Source: UPXZ01 sp018055865
GTDB taxonomy: Bacteria > Bacteroidota > Bacteroidia > Bacteroidales > Paludibacteraceae
Length of the DNA: 50,981 nucleotides
Reading direction: 5' to 3'
Assembly: GCA_964292695.1 (NCBI GenBank)
Contig: CAXYWB010000008.1
Coordinates: 1-50,981 of the forward strand
Shown here: positions 16,872 to 25,680 of the stretch, piece after piece
Position numbering within the stretch: the stretch's first letter is position 1
Layout: each line of letters starts with the position of its first letter
Notes under the pieces: model-generated
Database searches by the model: none
What the model was told of the DNA's origin: nothing
The model's input: the letters and a program-made list of their open reading frames with translations, nothing else
Position numbers and translations under genes: made by a program

Positions 16872-17954
16872 TTATTTCAAAAAGGCATCCATAATTTTAG
16901 TTGGCCTGCCGTCATTACCCCAGGCACTCAGAGCATAATGGCTCCAGCTGCGTGCTCCCTGCGGTTCCCAGTAGAATACTCCCAGTCCTTTATTATCAGG
17001 CACTTCCCGTACTTTCTGAATGGTAGCGGCTACCAAATCGTGTGTATTTTGCATTTTTGCTGTATTCTGTTCATTGGTAAGTCTGCTGTCCTGACCTTCT
17101 TCGCCGCCTACTTCCACTACCATCACTTCTTTGCCATAGCGCTCCACCATGTCGTTCAGGTTTCTTCCCAGCGAATCGATGGATAAGGTATAATCCGGAC
17201 TTCCTTCCAGCCAGTAAGGGTAGTAAGACATGCCTATAATGTCATATCGGGCTTCGTATTTTTCAGCGTTGTCAAACCACCAGCGGAATCGTTTGTTGTT
17301 ATTGCCCTGATCCACATGTAGTATCACTTTTGAATCCGGACTAACGGTTTTCACTGCATCGTAACCCTGATTGAGTAGCCCGACCAGCTGTGCAAAATTG
17401 GTATCAGCATTGCCTTCGGGCAAGAGTAGTCCGGGCGTAATCTCATTTCCAACCTGAACCCATTCCGGTTGAACTCCTGCATTTTTCAGGGCTGTCATCA
17501 CATCCAGCGTATAATCGTAGAGTGCTTTTTTCAAATCGGTAAAATTAAGACCAACCCATGCTTTTGGTTTTACCTGTTTTGCCGGATCGGCCCAACTGTC
17601 GCTGTAGTGGAAATTAATCATCACCTGCATGCCTTCTTTTTTGGCCCTGACGGCCATTGCCACAGTTTCGTCGCGGCTGCAGTGACCGCTTTGAGGATTA
17701 TCCGAAGGGTCAACCCACGTGCGGAGTCTTACCGCATTTATTCCATAGCTTTTCAGAATTTTCAGGCAGTCTTCTTCCTTGCCTTCTTTGTTGTAAAATT
17801 TATATCCGGTGGCTTCCATTTGCGGTAGCCAGCCGATATCTGCCCCTTTGACAAATGCCGGAGTGACCGGTTCTTCTTTTGCAGAATCGGGTGCTTTCTT
17901 GCAGGACATGCCGACCAGCATCATTCCTGCCAGTAGTAATAAGTTGATTTTCAT
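16872..17954 (-). CDS. GH53 endo-beta-1,4-galactanase, lipoprotein
   Basis: The 360-residue enzyme cleaves beta-1,4-galactan side chains of pectin (arabinogalactan type I). The lipobox is LVGMSC (Cys18), so the enzyme is probably anchored to the outer membrane. The GH53 catalytic acid/base is Glu171 in VQVGNEITPG, and the nucleophile is Glu281 in VVEVGGE. It lies 29 bp downstream of comB, probably in the same transcript, with no SusCD pair nearby, so it does not sit in a typical polysaccharide utilisation locus. Confidence 0.92.
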   Translation of the reverse strand: MKINLLLLAGMMLVGMSCKKAPDSAKEEPVTPAFVKGADIGWLPQMEATGYKFYNKEGKEEDCLKILKSYGINAVRLRTWVDPSDNPQSGHCSRDETVAMAVRAKKEGMQVMINFHYSDSWADPAKQVKPKAWVGLNFTDLKKALYDYTLDVMTALKNAGVQPEWVQVGNEITPGLLLPEGNADTNFAQLVGLLNQGYDAVKTVSPDSKVILHVDQGNNNKRFRWWFDNAEKYEARYDIIGMSYYPYWLEGSPDYTLSIDSLGRNLNDMVERYGKEVMVVEVGGEEGQDSRLTNEQNTAKMQNTHDLVAATIQKVREVPDNKGLGVFYWEPQGARSWSHYALSAWGNDGRPTKIMDAFLK

Positions 17955-17983
17955 GCTATAGGTTTTTATATAAAAAAATGGTT

Positions 17984-18697
17984 TTATTCTATTACAAACA
18001 TTTTTCCGGATTTATTGTATGTCGGTAAAACAGGAGCTGTGTTTTCCGAAAGGCAATATTCGACGGAATTTTCCAGGCCGTTCATTTTCAGTCTGTCGTA
18101 ATGTTCAGTTTTACAAATGTAGGCTTTTATATCTGTTTTTGCAATTTTCCAGAGATCCATTGCCGTCACGGTTGAGTCGGATTTGCCCCTGAAATTGCCG
18201 GTTTGAATGAGTTTTTCTGTCAGTGCACCGGCAAACAGGGTATCCTCTATGCAAAACCGGTTGTTCCATCCGGAGCAAAGTATCAACACATTTTTATCTT
18301 TTGATGAGCAGTAGTCTGCCATTACAGAGATATTTGAAAAAGCTCCGATCAGGATTTCATCTGCATCCAGAGCCATTTCCACTGCTTTTGTTCCGTTGGT
18401 AGTTGTAAATACAATCTCTTTACCAATCACTTTTTCGGGTGTAAAATCAAAGGGAGAATTACCGAAATCGGCAAATTCGCATTTCTTTACGTTTCTCTCT
18501 GCTGCCACAGGAAAGCCCTTTTCCTTAAAAAGCACTGCTTCTTCAACTGAAGCAACCGTTATGACAGCTTTCGCACCATTCCGAAACGCAGTGCAAATGC
18601 TTGTTGTAGCCCTGAAAATATCTACTATTATAACAATTTGATTCTTTTCGGCATAAAAAGGATAAAGTACCGGCGAAAAACAAACATCAAGCGTCAT
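17984..18697 (-). CDS. comB: 2-phosphosulfolactate phosphatase (ComB family)
   Basis: The 237-residue protein has the ComB signatures VDIFRATTSICTAFRNGA (25-42) and FTTTNGTKAVE. ComB dephosphorylates 2-phospho-3-sulfolactate in coenzyme M synthesis in archaea. No other coenzyme M gene is visible, so in this organism it may act in another sulfonate pathway or on another substrate. A long heptad array lies between this gene and the upstream maf gene. Confidence 0.85.
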   Translation of the reverse strand: MTLDVCFSPVLYPFYAEKNQIVIIVDIFRATTSICTAFRNGAKAVITVASVEEAVLFKEKGFPVAAERNVKKCEFADFGNSPFDFTPEKVIGKEIVFTTTNGTKAVEMALDADEILIGAFSNISVMADYCSSKDKNVLILCSGWNNRFCIEDTLFAGALTEKLIQTGNFRGKSDSTVTAMDLWKIAKTDIKAYICKTEHYDRLKMNGLENSVEYCLSENTAPVLPTYNKSGKMFVIE

Positions 18698-18727
18698 AAA
18701 TATCAGTTTTTAAATTTCAGTAAAATA

Positions 18728-18819
18728 GCAGTCAGAAATCAGTTATCGGCTATCATCGTTCTACAAACTGCTCTAAACTGAAAACTGAAAACTTCAATTT
18801 CCAATCTCCAAACTGCTGA
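18728..18819. repeat. Thirteen-unit heptad array between maf and comB
   Basis: From 18728 the sequence divides into 13 successive 7-bp units in one phase up to the maf stop codon (18820-18822). Units drift from GCAGTCA and GTTATCG types through two identical ACTGAAA units (18777-18790) to TTTCCAA and TCTCCAA. It is the longest phase-locked array in the window. Confidence 0.8.
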
Positions 18820-19395
18820 CTATCTCCAGTTTTTCAGTTCGTTGTAAAGTCGCTGAATGGGAAGTCCCATTACGTTGAAGTACGATCCTTCAATTCGCTC
18901 AACGCCGATATAACCTATCCACTCCTGCACGCCATACGAACCGGCTTTGTCGTAAGGGGCGTAATGATCCAGATAATACTCAATTTCTTCGTCAGAAAAT
19001 TGAGCAAAATATACATCTGTCATTGCGTGAAAAACGCGGCTTTTTTCTGCTGTTCTGATGCATACTCCTGTAATGACCTGGTGCATATTGCCAGAAAGGG
19101 TTTTCAGTATTTCCCGGGCATCATCCCGGTCGGTTGGTTTTCCGTACACCACGCCATTCAGCCAAACGATGGTGTCGGCTGTAATCAGCAGTGTGTTTTC
19201 ATTCAGTGTATAGGAGTCGGCTTTTTTCTGAGCAAGATATTCGGGAATTTTTACTCCAATTAGGTCGGCGGGGTAATTCTCATCCACGTTGTTGGGCAAA
19301 ATCCGGAAATTGATATCCAGCCCTTTGAGCAATTCTGAGCGCCTGGGAGATGCAGAACCCAGTATGATTTCATATTTGTTGAGATGTTGCAGCAT
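18820..19395 (-). CDS. maf: Maf-like nucleotide pyrophosphatase
   Basis: The 191-residue protein starts with the Maf hallmark LGSASPRRSELLKG (12-25), and has ADTIVW and KAGSYGVQ further on. Maf proteins hydrolyse dTTP, UTP or modified nucleotides and are treated as house-cleaning enzymes that can slow septation. The gene starts two bases after the UbiA gene ends, so the two are probably co-transcribed. Length is normal. Confidence 0.93.
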   Translation of the reverse strand: MLQHLNKYEIILGSASPRRSELLKGLDINFRILPNNVDENYPADLIGVKIPEYLAQKKADSYTLNENTLLITADTIVWLNGVVYGKPTDRDDAREILKTLSGNMHQVITGVCIRTAEKSRVFHAMTDVYFAQFSDEEIEYYLDHYAPYDKAGSYGVQEWIGYIGVERIEGSYFNVMGLPIQRLYNELKNWR

Positions 19396-19397
19396 AA

Positions 19398-20387
19398 TTA
19401 TTTTATAAGAAAAAGTCCGAACAGGCTGATGCCGAATTCTTTGGCCTGAAGATAGTAGAAGATCAGACTGTAAAATACTCCTGTCAACATGATGATTTTC
19501 GTCAGTGATGAAGCTTGCCTGTAATCTTCTTTTTTCCCGGCTTTAAAGATTATAAAGGAAAGAATTATCAACGGTAAAACAATTCCAACCGCAAGATAGC
19601 GCGTGGTGAAATTTCCTTCAAAACCGATAAAACGCCAATTTACATAAATCAGTACGGTTATGGTAAAAACGATCAAAGCATACAGGAAGTATTTGGTTTT
19701 GCTTTCTCCCCATTTAATAGGCATGGTTCTGCATTCCATTTCCATGTCACCTTCCCGGTCTTCCATATCTTTGATAATTTCTCTGATCCAGGTAAGCATA
19801 AATGCAAATGCTGCAAATCCACCTGTCCAACCGTAGATGTTAGCCGGAACCGGTGTTTGACTTAGCAGGTCACGGCTGTATTCATTATTCAGTAAAGCTA
19901 CAGCCAGAACCCCAACAAGAAGAACTGACAATGCCGATGAAAGACTGACAATCAGATTGCCCACCAAAAACTGACGTTTGTAACTGGCGGAATAAAACCA
20001 AAGTAATCCGGGTGTAAGGATGAAAATGAATCCGAGTGTAAAACTTCCAGATAAGAAGCTGATTATTAATCCCGTAACTGTACCAAGAGCCGTTAGAATT
20101 TGATAAAGAAGCATGGCTGAGGCAAGCGGAACAGCTTCACCTGCAATCACTTCCGTGGGTTTATTGATTCGGTCAATTTTTACGTCGAAATAATCGTTGA
20201 TAACGTAGCCACCGGCAGCAATGAGAACCGAAGCAGCCATGAGCAGCAGGTAAAAAGAATGGTGCTGTACGGTTTCAAATCCGAAAGTCTGAAGCAACGG
20301 GTAAACCACCGCATGCTGCATTAACCACTGTATCAGTATGATAAACAGCAGATTTTTCCATCGTATCAGCTTGAGATAATCGCTCAT
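19398..20387 (-). CDS. UbiA-family prenyltransferase (geranylgeranylglycerol-phosphate transferase-like)
   Basis: The 329-residue membrane protein has eight or nine helices and the two Asp-rich motifs of UbiA enzymes: NDYFDVKIDRINKP (about 64-77) and REIIKDMEDREGDME. Such proteins attach a polyprenyl chain to an aromatic or polar acceptor. This type is often annotated in Bacteroidetes as a geranylgeranylglycerol-phosphate geranylgeranyltransferase; the real acceptor is uncertain. The start overlaps the flavodoxin stop by four bases (ATGA). It is distinct from the menA gene at 26579. Confidence 0.85.
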   Translation of the reverse strand: MSDYLKLIRWKNLLFIILIQWLMQHAVVYPLLQTFGFETVQHHSFYLLLMAASVLIAAGGYVINDYFDVKIDRINKPTEVIAGEAVPLASAMLLYQILTALGTVTGLIISFLSGSFTLGFIFILTPGLLWFYSASYKRQFLVGNLIVSLSSALSVLLVGVLAVALLNNEYSRDLLSQTPVPANIYGWTGGFAAFAFMLTWIREIIKDMEDREGDMEMECRTMPIKWGESKTKYFLYALIVFTITVLIYVNWRFIGFEGNFTTRYLAVGIVLPLIILSFIIFKAGKKEDYRQASSLTKIIMLTGVFYSLIFYYLQAKEFGISLFGLFLIK

Positions 20388-20875
20388 TCACTTAGTAATT
20401 CCATTTGATAAATAAAAATATCAACCAAATCGTATTGAATGAAAGATGTTGATTTTTGAAATCCGAGTAAGGATTGTGTGATAAATTTTTGAGATGCGTT
20501 CAGCACTTCGAGGTTAATTTCACCACCCACAAATGCTGTTGCCTGAGCATGATTGTAAAGGGAGCGGGGGTAAGCCATCTGCAGTTCTTCGTCCTGGCGG
20601 ATGAGCTCCGGTTCGATGCCGCAAATAAACAAACCAATTCTTTTTGTAAGCAGCACCTCCAGGTTTTTTTTACAGAAATTGCTCATAATGTGCTGAATAT
20701 CACCTAAGTAAACCGAAGCGCCCAACATGATGGTATCGAATGAAGAAATATCCAAATCACTGTTTTTCTTCAGTTCAATGACCTGAACATCTTTATTCTG
20801 TAATTTTTCGGCAATATAAGCTGCTACTTTTTCGGTGGTACCGTAGGTGGTAGTGTAGATGATGGCTGTTTTCAA
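20384..20875 (-). CDS. Flavodoxin-domain protein (HemG-like)
   Basis: The 163-residue protein begins with the FMN phosphate-binding loop (IIYTTTYGTTEKVA, 5-18) and continues with GASVYLG (52-58), as in the menaquinone-dependent protoporphyrinogen oxidase HemG. It probably carries FMN. Translational coupling to the UbiA enzyme suggests a link with quinone or prenyl-lipid metabolism, but that is inference. Members of this group in anaerobes are often just called flavodoxin-like. Confidence 0.8.
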   Translation of the reverse strand: MKTAIIYTTTYGTTEKVAAYIAEKLQNKDVQVIELKKNSDLDISSFDTIMLGASVYLGDIQHIMSNFCKKNLEVLLTKRIGLFICGIEPELIRQDEELQMAYPRSLYNHAQATAFVGGEINLEVLNASQKFITQSLLGFQKSTSFIQYDLVDIFIYQMELLSE

Positions 20876-20899
20876 TGAATTTCCTTTCTTTGAATATAT

Positions 20900-21271
20900 T
20901 TATGTATTTTCAGTATTATTTTCGTCTCTTTTAGTGATTTCGGTCGAGTTATTCACTGTTTTTTTTGAACTGAAAAGCAGCAATGTTCCGGCAGCTATCA
21001 GAAGTACCGGCCAGATAAAATCTGAAAGATTTCTCGACCAGAGTATTATATCTTTCAGATAGAATAAGGCCCATACAGCAGTTAAAACTATTCCGACACT
21101 TTTATTCCTGTAAGTAATCAGAAATATGACCCCAAGAACCAGCAGAATGTTACGAAGGTCAAAAATTAAATCATCCGTTTCGGGAGAAAAAACGCCGATT
21201 TGCCGAAGCAAAAACATGATCCCGAAAACAAGCAAAGAAATTCCCCATGGGAAACGACTATCTTTTGTCAT
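20900..21271 (-). CDS. Small membrane protein, LiaF/DUF5668-like
   Basis: The 123-residue protein has four closely spaced hydrophobic segments (about 8-24, 36-52, 57-73, 83-100) and a polar, Asn/Lys/Glu-rich tail. It resembles the N-terminal membrane half of LiaF-type stress proteins, without the soluble beta domain. It lies between the nitroreductase and flavodoxin genes on the same strand. Function unknown. Confidence 0.7.
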   Translation of the reverse strand: MTKDSRFPWGISLLVFGIMFLLRQIGVFSPETDDLIFDLRNILLVLGVIFLITYRNKSVGIVLTAVWALFYLKDIILWSRNLSDFIWPVLLIAAGTLLLFSSKKTVNNSTEITKRDENNTENT

Positions 21272-21304
21272 GGCATTTTTTTGTTGAAATTAAATTGTGA
21301 GTAA

Positions 21305-21832
21305 TCATTTAAACTTTCCACGATGGATTTTATTATAAGCAAGTAATTCTGTCTGATGCGGACTGCGTACCTCTGCGCTGTACCCGATAGAAACGACACA
21401 AAGTACAGCATATTTTTCCGGAACTCCAAGAAGTTCACGAATATAATCTTCGCTGCTCATCAAATCGTCTTTCCTACGGTTGTAAATCTGCACCCAGCAA
21501 CTTCCCAAACCAAGATCCTGAGCCTGGAGTTGTATTATGAGTGCTGCAATGGAAACATCTTCAATCCATACATCGCTTTTAGAGGTATCTGCCAGAACCA
21601 CTACCGCCAGTGGCGCTCCGGCAAGCATTTGCGAACCGTTATTACGGCATTCAGACAGCTTTTTTAGCATTTCCTTCTCTTCAACTACAATGAATTCCCA
21701 CGGATTACTTCTTTTCGAAGCGGGCGACATCAATGCAGCAGCAGTCAGTTGGCTGATCTTTTCTTCCTCTATTTTTTGGTCGGAATACTGACGAATACTT
21801 CTTCGGCTTTTCAATAATTCGAAAAACGTCAT
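21305..21832 (-). CDS. Nitroreductase-family protein
   Basis: The 175-residue flavoprotein starts with FFELLKSRRSIRQYSDQKIEEEKI, the classic nitroreductase opening with Arg residues that contact FMN phosphate, and has the later motifs LGLGSCWVQI and VPEKYAVLCVVSIGY. The substrate is not predictable. It begins two bases after the DUF3298 lipoprotein gene, so they are probably one operon. Confidence 0.9.
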   Translation of the reverse strand: MTFFELLKSRRSIRQYSDQKIEEEKISQLTAAALMSPASKRSNPWEFIVVEEKEMLKKLSECRNNGSQMLAGAPLAVVVLADTSKSDVWIEDVSIAALIIQLQAQDLGLGSCWVQIYNRRKDDLMSSEDYIRELLGVPEKYAVLCVVSIGYSAEVRSPHQTELLAYNKIHRGKFK

Positions 21833-21834
21833 AA

Positions 21835-22668
21835 TCAGGATACTTCTTTAGTCTGATAAATATGAGCAATTGGGTTCTCCGGTTTAAGAATAGGCTTCAA
21901 CTTGTCGAAAGTAAGCAAAACCACTGTCTGACCGGTGCTGTAGGGAGCTATATCGTAGGGATTGTACACATAAACAATCCCTTCAGCAGTAATGTAAAAA
22001 TTATTGTTAGGCTTGATCAGATCTTCAAAAAAATGAAAATCGTTCAAGTCAGCCACCGATTCCATTTCGGCATTATCTTCCACTATCTGCTGTTTGATTA
22101 AGCGTGTGAGCGATTCGGTATAATTGTCTGTAAATAAGTCACTTTCGGTAATCAGATGTGAGTTGCTCAGATCGAAATTGTAAAGCAGTCTGCTGCTGTT
22201 GCCATGAGGTCCTCCCATGAAAGCATATCGTTCGTAGCTGTATGATAAAATCTTGCTGTCCAGATACATAGCCACTCCCTGAATCTGTATTTCATTTTCC
22301 AGCACTGAAAGTGAATTTTTCAGTTCTGCATTATTTCTCAGGTATGTTTCATTGCTTTTTTTGTATTCCTGAAACAGTACATTCGCATATTTGGGCAAAA
22401 TGGAGTCGGTGGGATAATGACTGAAAATTTCGCCGAATATCTTGGCAATGATTTGTTTTTTGACGTTCGTAAGCACTTCTTTATTGTGAAATTTAACCGG
22501 AATTTCCGTTTCGGCCTCAATCGAAAGTCCGCCCAGGCTGGTATCTGAACTCAAATAAAAAGTGTTTTTATAGCTGACGATTTCGGTTTCCATCTCCTGA
22601 TTCCGGCAGGAAATAAAAAGAGAAGAAAATAAAGTAGCTGATAGTAAACAAATTACAAACCGTTTCAT
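21835..22668 (-). CDS. DUF3298 (RsiV-like) lipoprotein
   Basis: I take the ATG of MKRFVICLLS at 22668 as the start (277 residues), because it begins a lipoprotein signal (LFISC, Cys22) and a good -7 box lies 30 bp upstream; a longer frame from 22731 would overlap the promoter. The C-terminal half matches DUF3298 (ESDLFTDNYTESLTRLI ... YITAEGIVYVYNPYDIAPYSTG). This domain also occurs in the RsiV anti-sigma/lysozyme-binding proteins. It heads a likely operon running through the nitroreductase towards maf. Confidence 0.82.
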   Translation of the reverse strand: MKRFVICLLSATLFSSLFISCRNQEMETEIVSYKNTFYLSSDTSLGGLSIEAETEIPVKFHNKEVLTNVKKQIIAKIFGEIFSHYPTDSILPKYANVLFQEYKKSNETYLRNNAELKNSLSVLENEIQIQGVAMYLDSKILSYSYERYAFMGGPHGNSSRLLYNFDLSNSHLITESDLFTDNYTESLTRLIKQQIVEDNAEMESVADLNDFHFFEDLIKPNNNFYITAEGIVYVYNPYDIAPYSTGQTVVLLTFDKLKPILKPENPIAHIYQTKEVS

Positions 22669-22697
22669 AATGTATGGCTGAAAGTTCAATTTTTCTG

Positions 22698-22732
22698 CAA
22701 ATTTACTAATAATTCCTCTTATTTGGTTCAAA
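22698..22732 (-). promoter_or_regulatory. Promoter of the DUF3298-nitroreductase operon
   Basis: Reverse-strand TAAATTTG (22698-22705) is a -7 box, with TTTG at 22729-22732 upstream after a 23-bp spacer, slightly longer than usual. It points away from the promoter at 22821-22852. Confidence 0.55.
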
Positions 22733-22820
22733 ATCAGAAGACAATTTGTGTTTTGTAACAGGAATTCAACATCCCTTTCTCTTAAATTATTTAAAATAAT
22801 TCAAAATAACGACAGAAATA

Positions 22821-22852
22821 TTGCAATTTTTACCTGTATGGAGTTATATTTG
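22821..22852 (+). promoter_or_regulatory. Promoter of the metal locus, almost leaderless
   Basis: TTG at 22821-22823, a 21-bp spacer and TATATTTG at 22845-22852 match the Bacteroidetes promoter well. Transcription should start near 22857-22859, only 3-5 nt before the ATG at 22862. Confidence 0.65.
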
Positions 22853-22861
22853 CAGTTAAAT

Positions 22862-23326
22862 ATGAAAAGAAGCGCATTACATATCGTTTTCAGTTTGTTG
22901 TTTTCAGCAATTTTTCTGTTTGCAGGCACCGGCTACAACATCATTCAGTATTGCTGCAATGATTGTGAAGAGGCAGGCATAACAATGTCAACCGAAATGT
23001 CGTGCGAATGCATACATCAACATCACCACCTCGAAGGCGACATTCACGCTCATCACTACCAAACCTCGTCGGTGCCTTGTGTGCATGAATACAATAAAAG
23101 TTGCGATATTGACCGATTGACGGTAGATGTGCCTTTGATTAAGAATTCCAATCTCGATTTTACCTCATATTCACTACTGTTTTCAGAATTGAGTGACTTC
23201 CAAACTTTACTGTTTTCACCTGCCGTATTGCTCTCTCTGACAAACTATTATAACACTCCGCCCGATATTCCTCATCGGAAGGAGGGAAGGCAAATTCTCT
23301 CCAAAATTTCCGTGCTTATTATTTGA
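22862..23326 (+). CDS. Cys/His-rich membrane or periplasmic protein (HYC_CC_PP-like)
   Basis: The start at 22862 is set by the promoter just upstream; an in-frame start at 22748 would lie before it. The 154-residue product has an N-terminal hydrophobic signal or anchor (1-24), then a metal-ligand-rich part: QYCCNDC (30-35), CEC (48-50), HQHHH (52-56), HAHH (62-65), Cys73 and Cys81, and a late PPDIPHRKEG motif (133-143). It resembles small Bacteroidetes proteins known as HYC_CC_PP that lie beside TonB receptors; assignment is from memory. Likely role: metal binding or delivery at the envelope. Confidence 0.7.
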   Translation: MKRSALHIVFSLLFSAIFLFAGTGYNIIQYCCNDCEEAGITMSTEMSCECIHQHHHLEGDIHAHHYQTSSVPCVHEYNKSCDIDRLTVDVPLIKNSNLDFTSYSLLFSELSDFQTLLFSPAVLLSLTNYYNTPPDIPHRKEGRQILSKISVLII

Positions 23327-23413
23327 TTTTTATTTAATTGAACTTTTGAATTTCATGCGTTTATACGTCTGAATCTATACTTATTCCATTAAATAAATTT
23401 CAACTGATTTTTT

Positions 23414-25639
23414 ATGAAAAAACAAATCATTTTTCTACTTTTTATTTTCGTTTCAGTATTTTCATACTCTCAGGTACACGGATTTGTCAGGGACAATGAA
23501 GGTCAGGTAATACCGGGAGTGCACGTTCGCTGGCTGGGAACTGATGCCGGCACTGTATCCGACGATAGCGGTCATTTCCGTATTTCTCCGTCGGTCGATA
23601 CTGATTTACTTATTTTCAGTAGTGTTGGCTACGCTTCCGATACCGTAAATGTTTCAGGAATGAAAGCTGAAGACCACCAGAATATCATTCTTAATGACAA
23701 TACTGAACTTTCGGAACTGACCGTCTTACAGCGAAGAAACGGAAGAAATGTAAACCGATTGGCCATTCAGAATTTAGAAACACTGAACACCAACGAACTC
23801 CGGAAAGCGGCTTGCTGCAATCTTTCGGAGAGTTTTACAACCAATCCGTCGGTCGACGTGTCGTACAGCGATGCCGCAACTGGTGCCAAGCAGATTAAAT
23901 TGCTCGGACTGTCGGGCGGATACGTACAAATGTTAACCGAAAATATCCCAAACTTACGCGGTTTATCATCAGCTTACGGCATGGGATACATTCCCGGTCC
24001 GTGGATGGAAAGTATTCAGATTTCCAAAGGAACTGCTTCTGCTAAAACGGGCTATGAGGCCATTGCAGGACAGATAAACGTGGAATATAAAAAACCTCAG
24101 AACAGCGACAAGGTGTCTCTTAATTTGTTTACAAACAGCATGGGGAGAGTGGAATGGAATGCAGATGCAGCAGTCAGACTGAAAGATTCGCTTTCCTCTT
24201 CAGTGCTGCTTCATGCTTCCGATGAGTACATGATGCTCGACGACAACAAGGATGGATACATGGATTTACCCCGGGTCAGGCAGTATAATCTGGCTAACCG
24301 CTGGTTTTATCAAAAAAATAATTACATTTTACAAACTTTTGTACGAGGACTTTCAGAAAAAAGAACCGGTGGTAGAACCGATAATTCGTATAATATCGGA
24401 ATCAACACGGAACGTTATGAATTGTTTGTAAAAAATGGGTTTCTTTTTGGCGAAAATGATCATGGAGAAGAAGGCGAACATCAGCACGAACATGATAATG
24501 ATCATCATTTTTCAAGTCTTGGCATTATAGTGAACGGAACTATTCATAACCAGGATGCCGCATACGGTACAAAAAAGTACACCGGCCATCAATACAATCT
24601 TTACCTCAATGTAATTTATGACAAAGAATTGGGCGAACATCACAAACTTTCAACCGGTACAAGTTTCAACATGGATACTTACGATGAAATTCTGAAAGTG
24701 GTGAATCAGAATGAATTCAGACGCACAGAGTATGTGCCCGGAGTATTTGCCGAATATACGATGACTTACAGAGACATCACTGCTATGGCAGGATTACGTG
24801 CCGATTACAATTCTGTTTACGGTATGTTTATATCACCTCGTTTTCACCTGAGGTACAACATTCAGAATCAGGTTCATCTACGGCTTTCAGCTGGAAAAGG
24901 TTATCGAACTCCAAACGTACTTGCCGAAAATAATTATTTCCTGGCAAGCAACCGTGAATTGAACATTGCTGACAACCTAAAGCAGGAAGAAGCCTGGAAT
25001 TTTGGTGCAACAGTTCACTTTTTCATACCGGTTTGGGATGGTAAAGAACTTGGGCTGATGGGGGAATGGTTTTATACCAATTTTATCAATCAGGTAGTTG
25101 CCGATGTGGATTCAAATCCTCATGCCGCCAGTTTTTATAATCTCAACGGAAAATCTTATTCGGGCAGCGTACAGTTTGAAGCCAACCTGGAGGTGTTCAG
25201 AGGGCTGACCGCTACGCTTGCGCATCGCATTAACGATGTGAAAACGACAATAGGAGGTGAACTGCGCGAAAAGCCACTGAACAATCGCTCAAAAAGTCTT
25301 GTTACATTATCCTACTTAACTCCGCTCAAAAAATGGCAGTTTGATTACACGGCTCAATTCAACGGAGGAGGGAGAATGCCTGACCCGGATGCAGATAATC
25401 CGTTGTGGGAGAGAGAGTTTAAGCCATTTGCCATAATGAATGCTCAATTTACACGGAATTTCAGAACCTGGTCAATATACGCGGGTGCCGAAAATATGAC
25501 CAATTTTGTTCAGAAAAATCCGGTTATTGATGTTCAAAACCCGTTCGGAAATAACTTTGATGCATCCATGGTTTGGGGGCCAATGCACGGACGAACGTTG
25601 TATGCCGGAATAAGATGGGCATTGGCTAAAGAAAAATAA
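23414..25639 (+). CDS. TonB-dependent outer-membrane receptor, probably for a metal
   Basis: The 741-residue protein has a signal peptide (ending SYSQ), an N-terminal carboxypeptidase-regulatory-like domain (about 20-95; VHGFVRDNEGQVIPGVHV), a plug domain (about 110-220) and a 22-strand type barrel. A His/Glu-rich extracellular-type loop (GEEGEHQHEHDNDHHFSS, about 355-372) suggests zinc, copper or nickel binding. It is flanked by a Cys/His-rich protein and an HMA metallochaperone, which supports metal uptake or sensing. No SusD partner follows, so a glycan role is unlikely. Confidence 0.88.
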   Translation: MKKQIIFLLFIFVSVFSYSQVHGFVRDNEGQVIPGVHVRWLGTDAGTVSDDSGHFRISPSVDTDLLIFSSVGYASDTVNVSGMKAEDHQNIILNDNTELSELTVLQRRNGRNVNRLAIQNLETLNTNELRKAACCNLSESFTTNPSVDVSYSDAATGAKQIKLLGLSGGYVQMLTENIPNLRGLSSAYGMGYIPGPWMESIQISKGTASAKTGYEAIAGQINVEYKKPQNSDKVSLNLFTNSMGRVEWNADAAVRLKDSLSSSVLLHASDEYMMLDDNKDGYMDLPRVRQYNLANRWFYQKNNYILQTFVRGLSEKRTGGRTDNSYNIGINTERYELFVKNGFLFGENDHGEEGEHQHEHDNDHHFSSLGIIVNGTIHNQDAAYGTKKYTGHQYNLYLNVIYDKELGEHHKLSTGTSFNMDTYDEILKVVNQNEFRRTEYVPGVFAEYTMTYRDITAMAGLRADYNSVYGMFISPRFHLRYNIQNQVHLRLSAGKGYRTPNVLAENNYFLASNRELNIADNLKQEEAWNFGATVHFFIPVWDGKELGLMGEWFYTNFINQVVADVDSNPHAASFYNLNGKSYSGSVQFEANLEVFRGLTATLAHRINDVKTTIGGELREKPLNNRSKSLVTLSYLTPLKKWQFDYTAQFNGGGRMPDPDADNPLWEREFKPFAIMNAQFTRNFRTWSIYAGAENMTNFVQKNPVIDVQNPFGNNFDASMVWGPMHGRTLYAGIRWALAKEK

Positions 25640-25680
25640 TTCAATAATATTTCACAAATTTGATAAACTCAGGAAACAAT

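Noticed and set aside
22748..22861. N-terminal extension of the Cys/His-rich protein
   Set aside because: It would start upstream of the promoter and remove the clean signal sequence from the N-terminus.
24418..24560. His-rich stretch as a separate small protein
   Set aside because: It is in frame inside the TonB receptor barrel and fits an extracellular loop.
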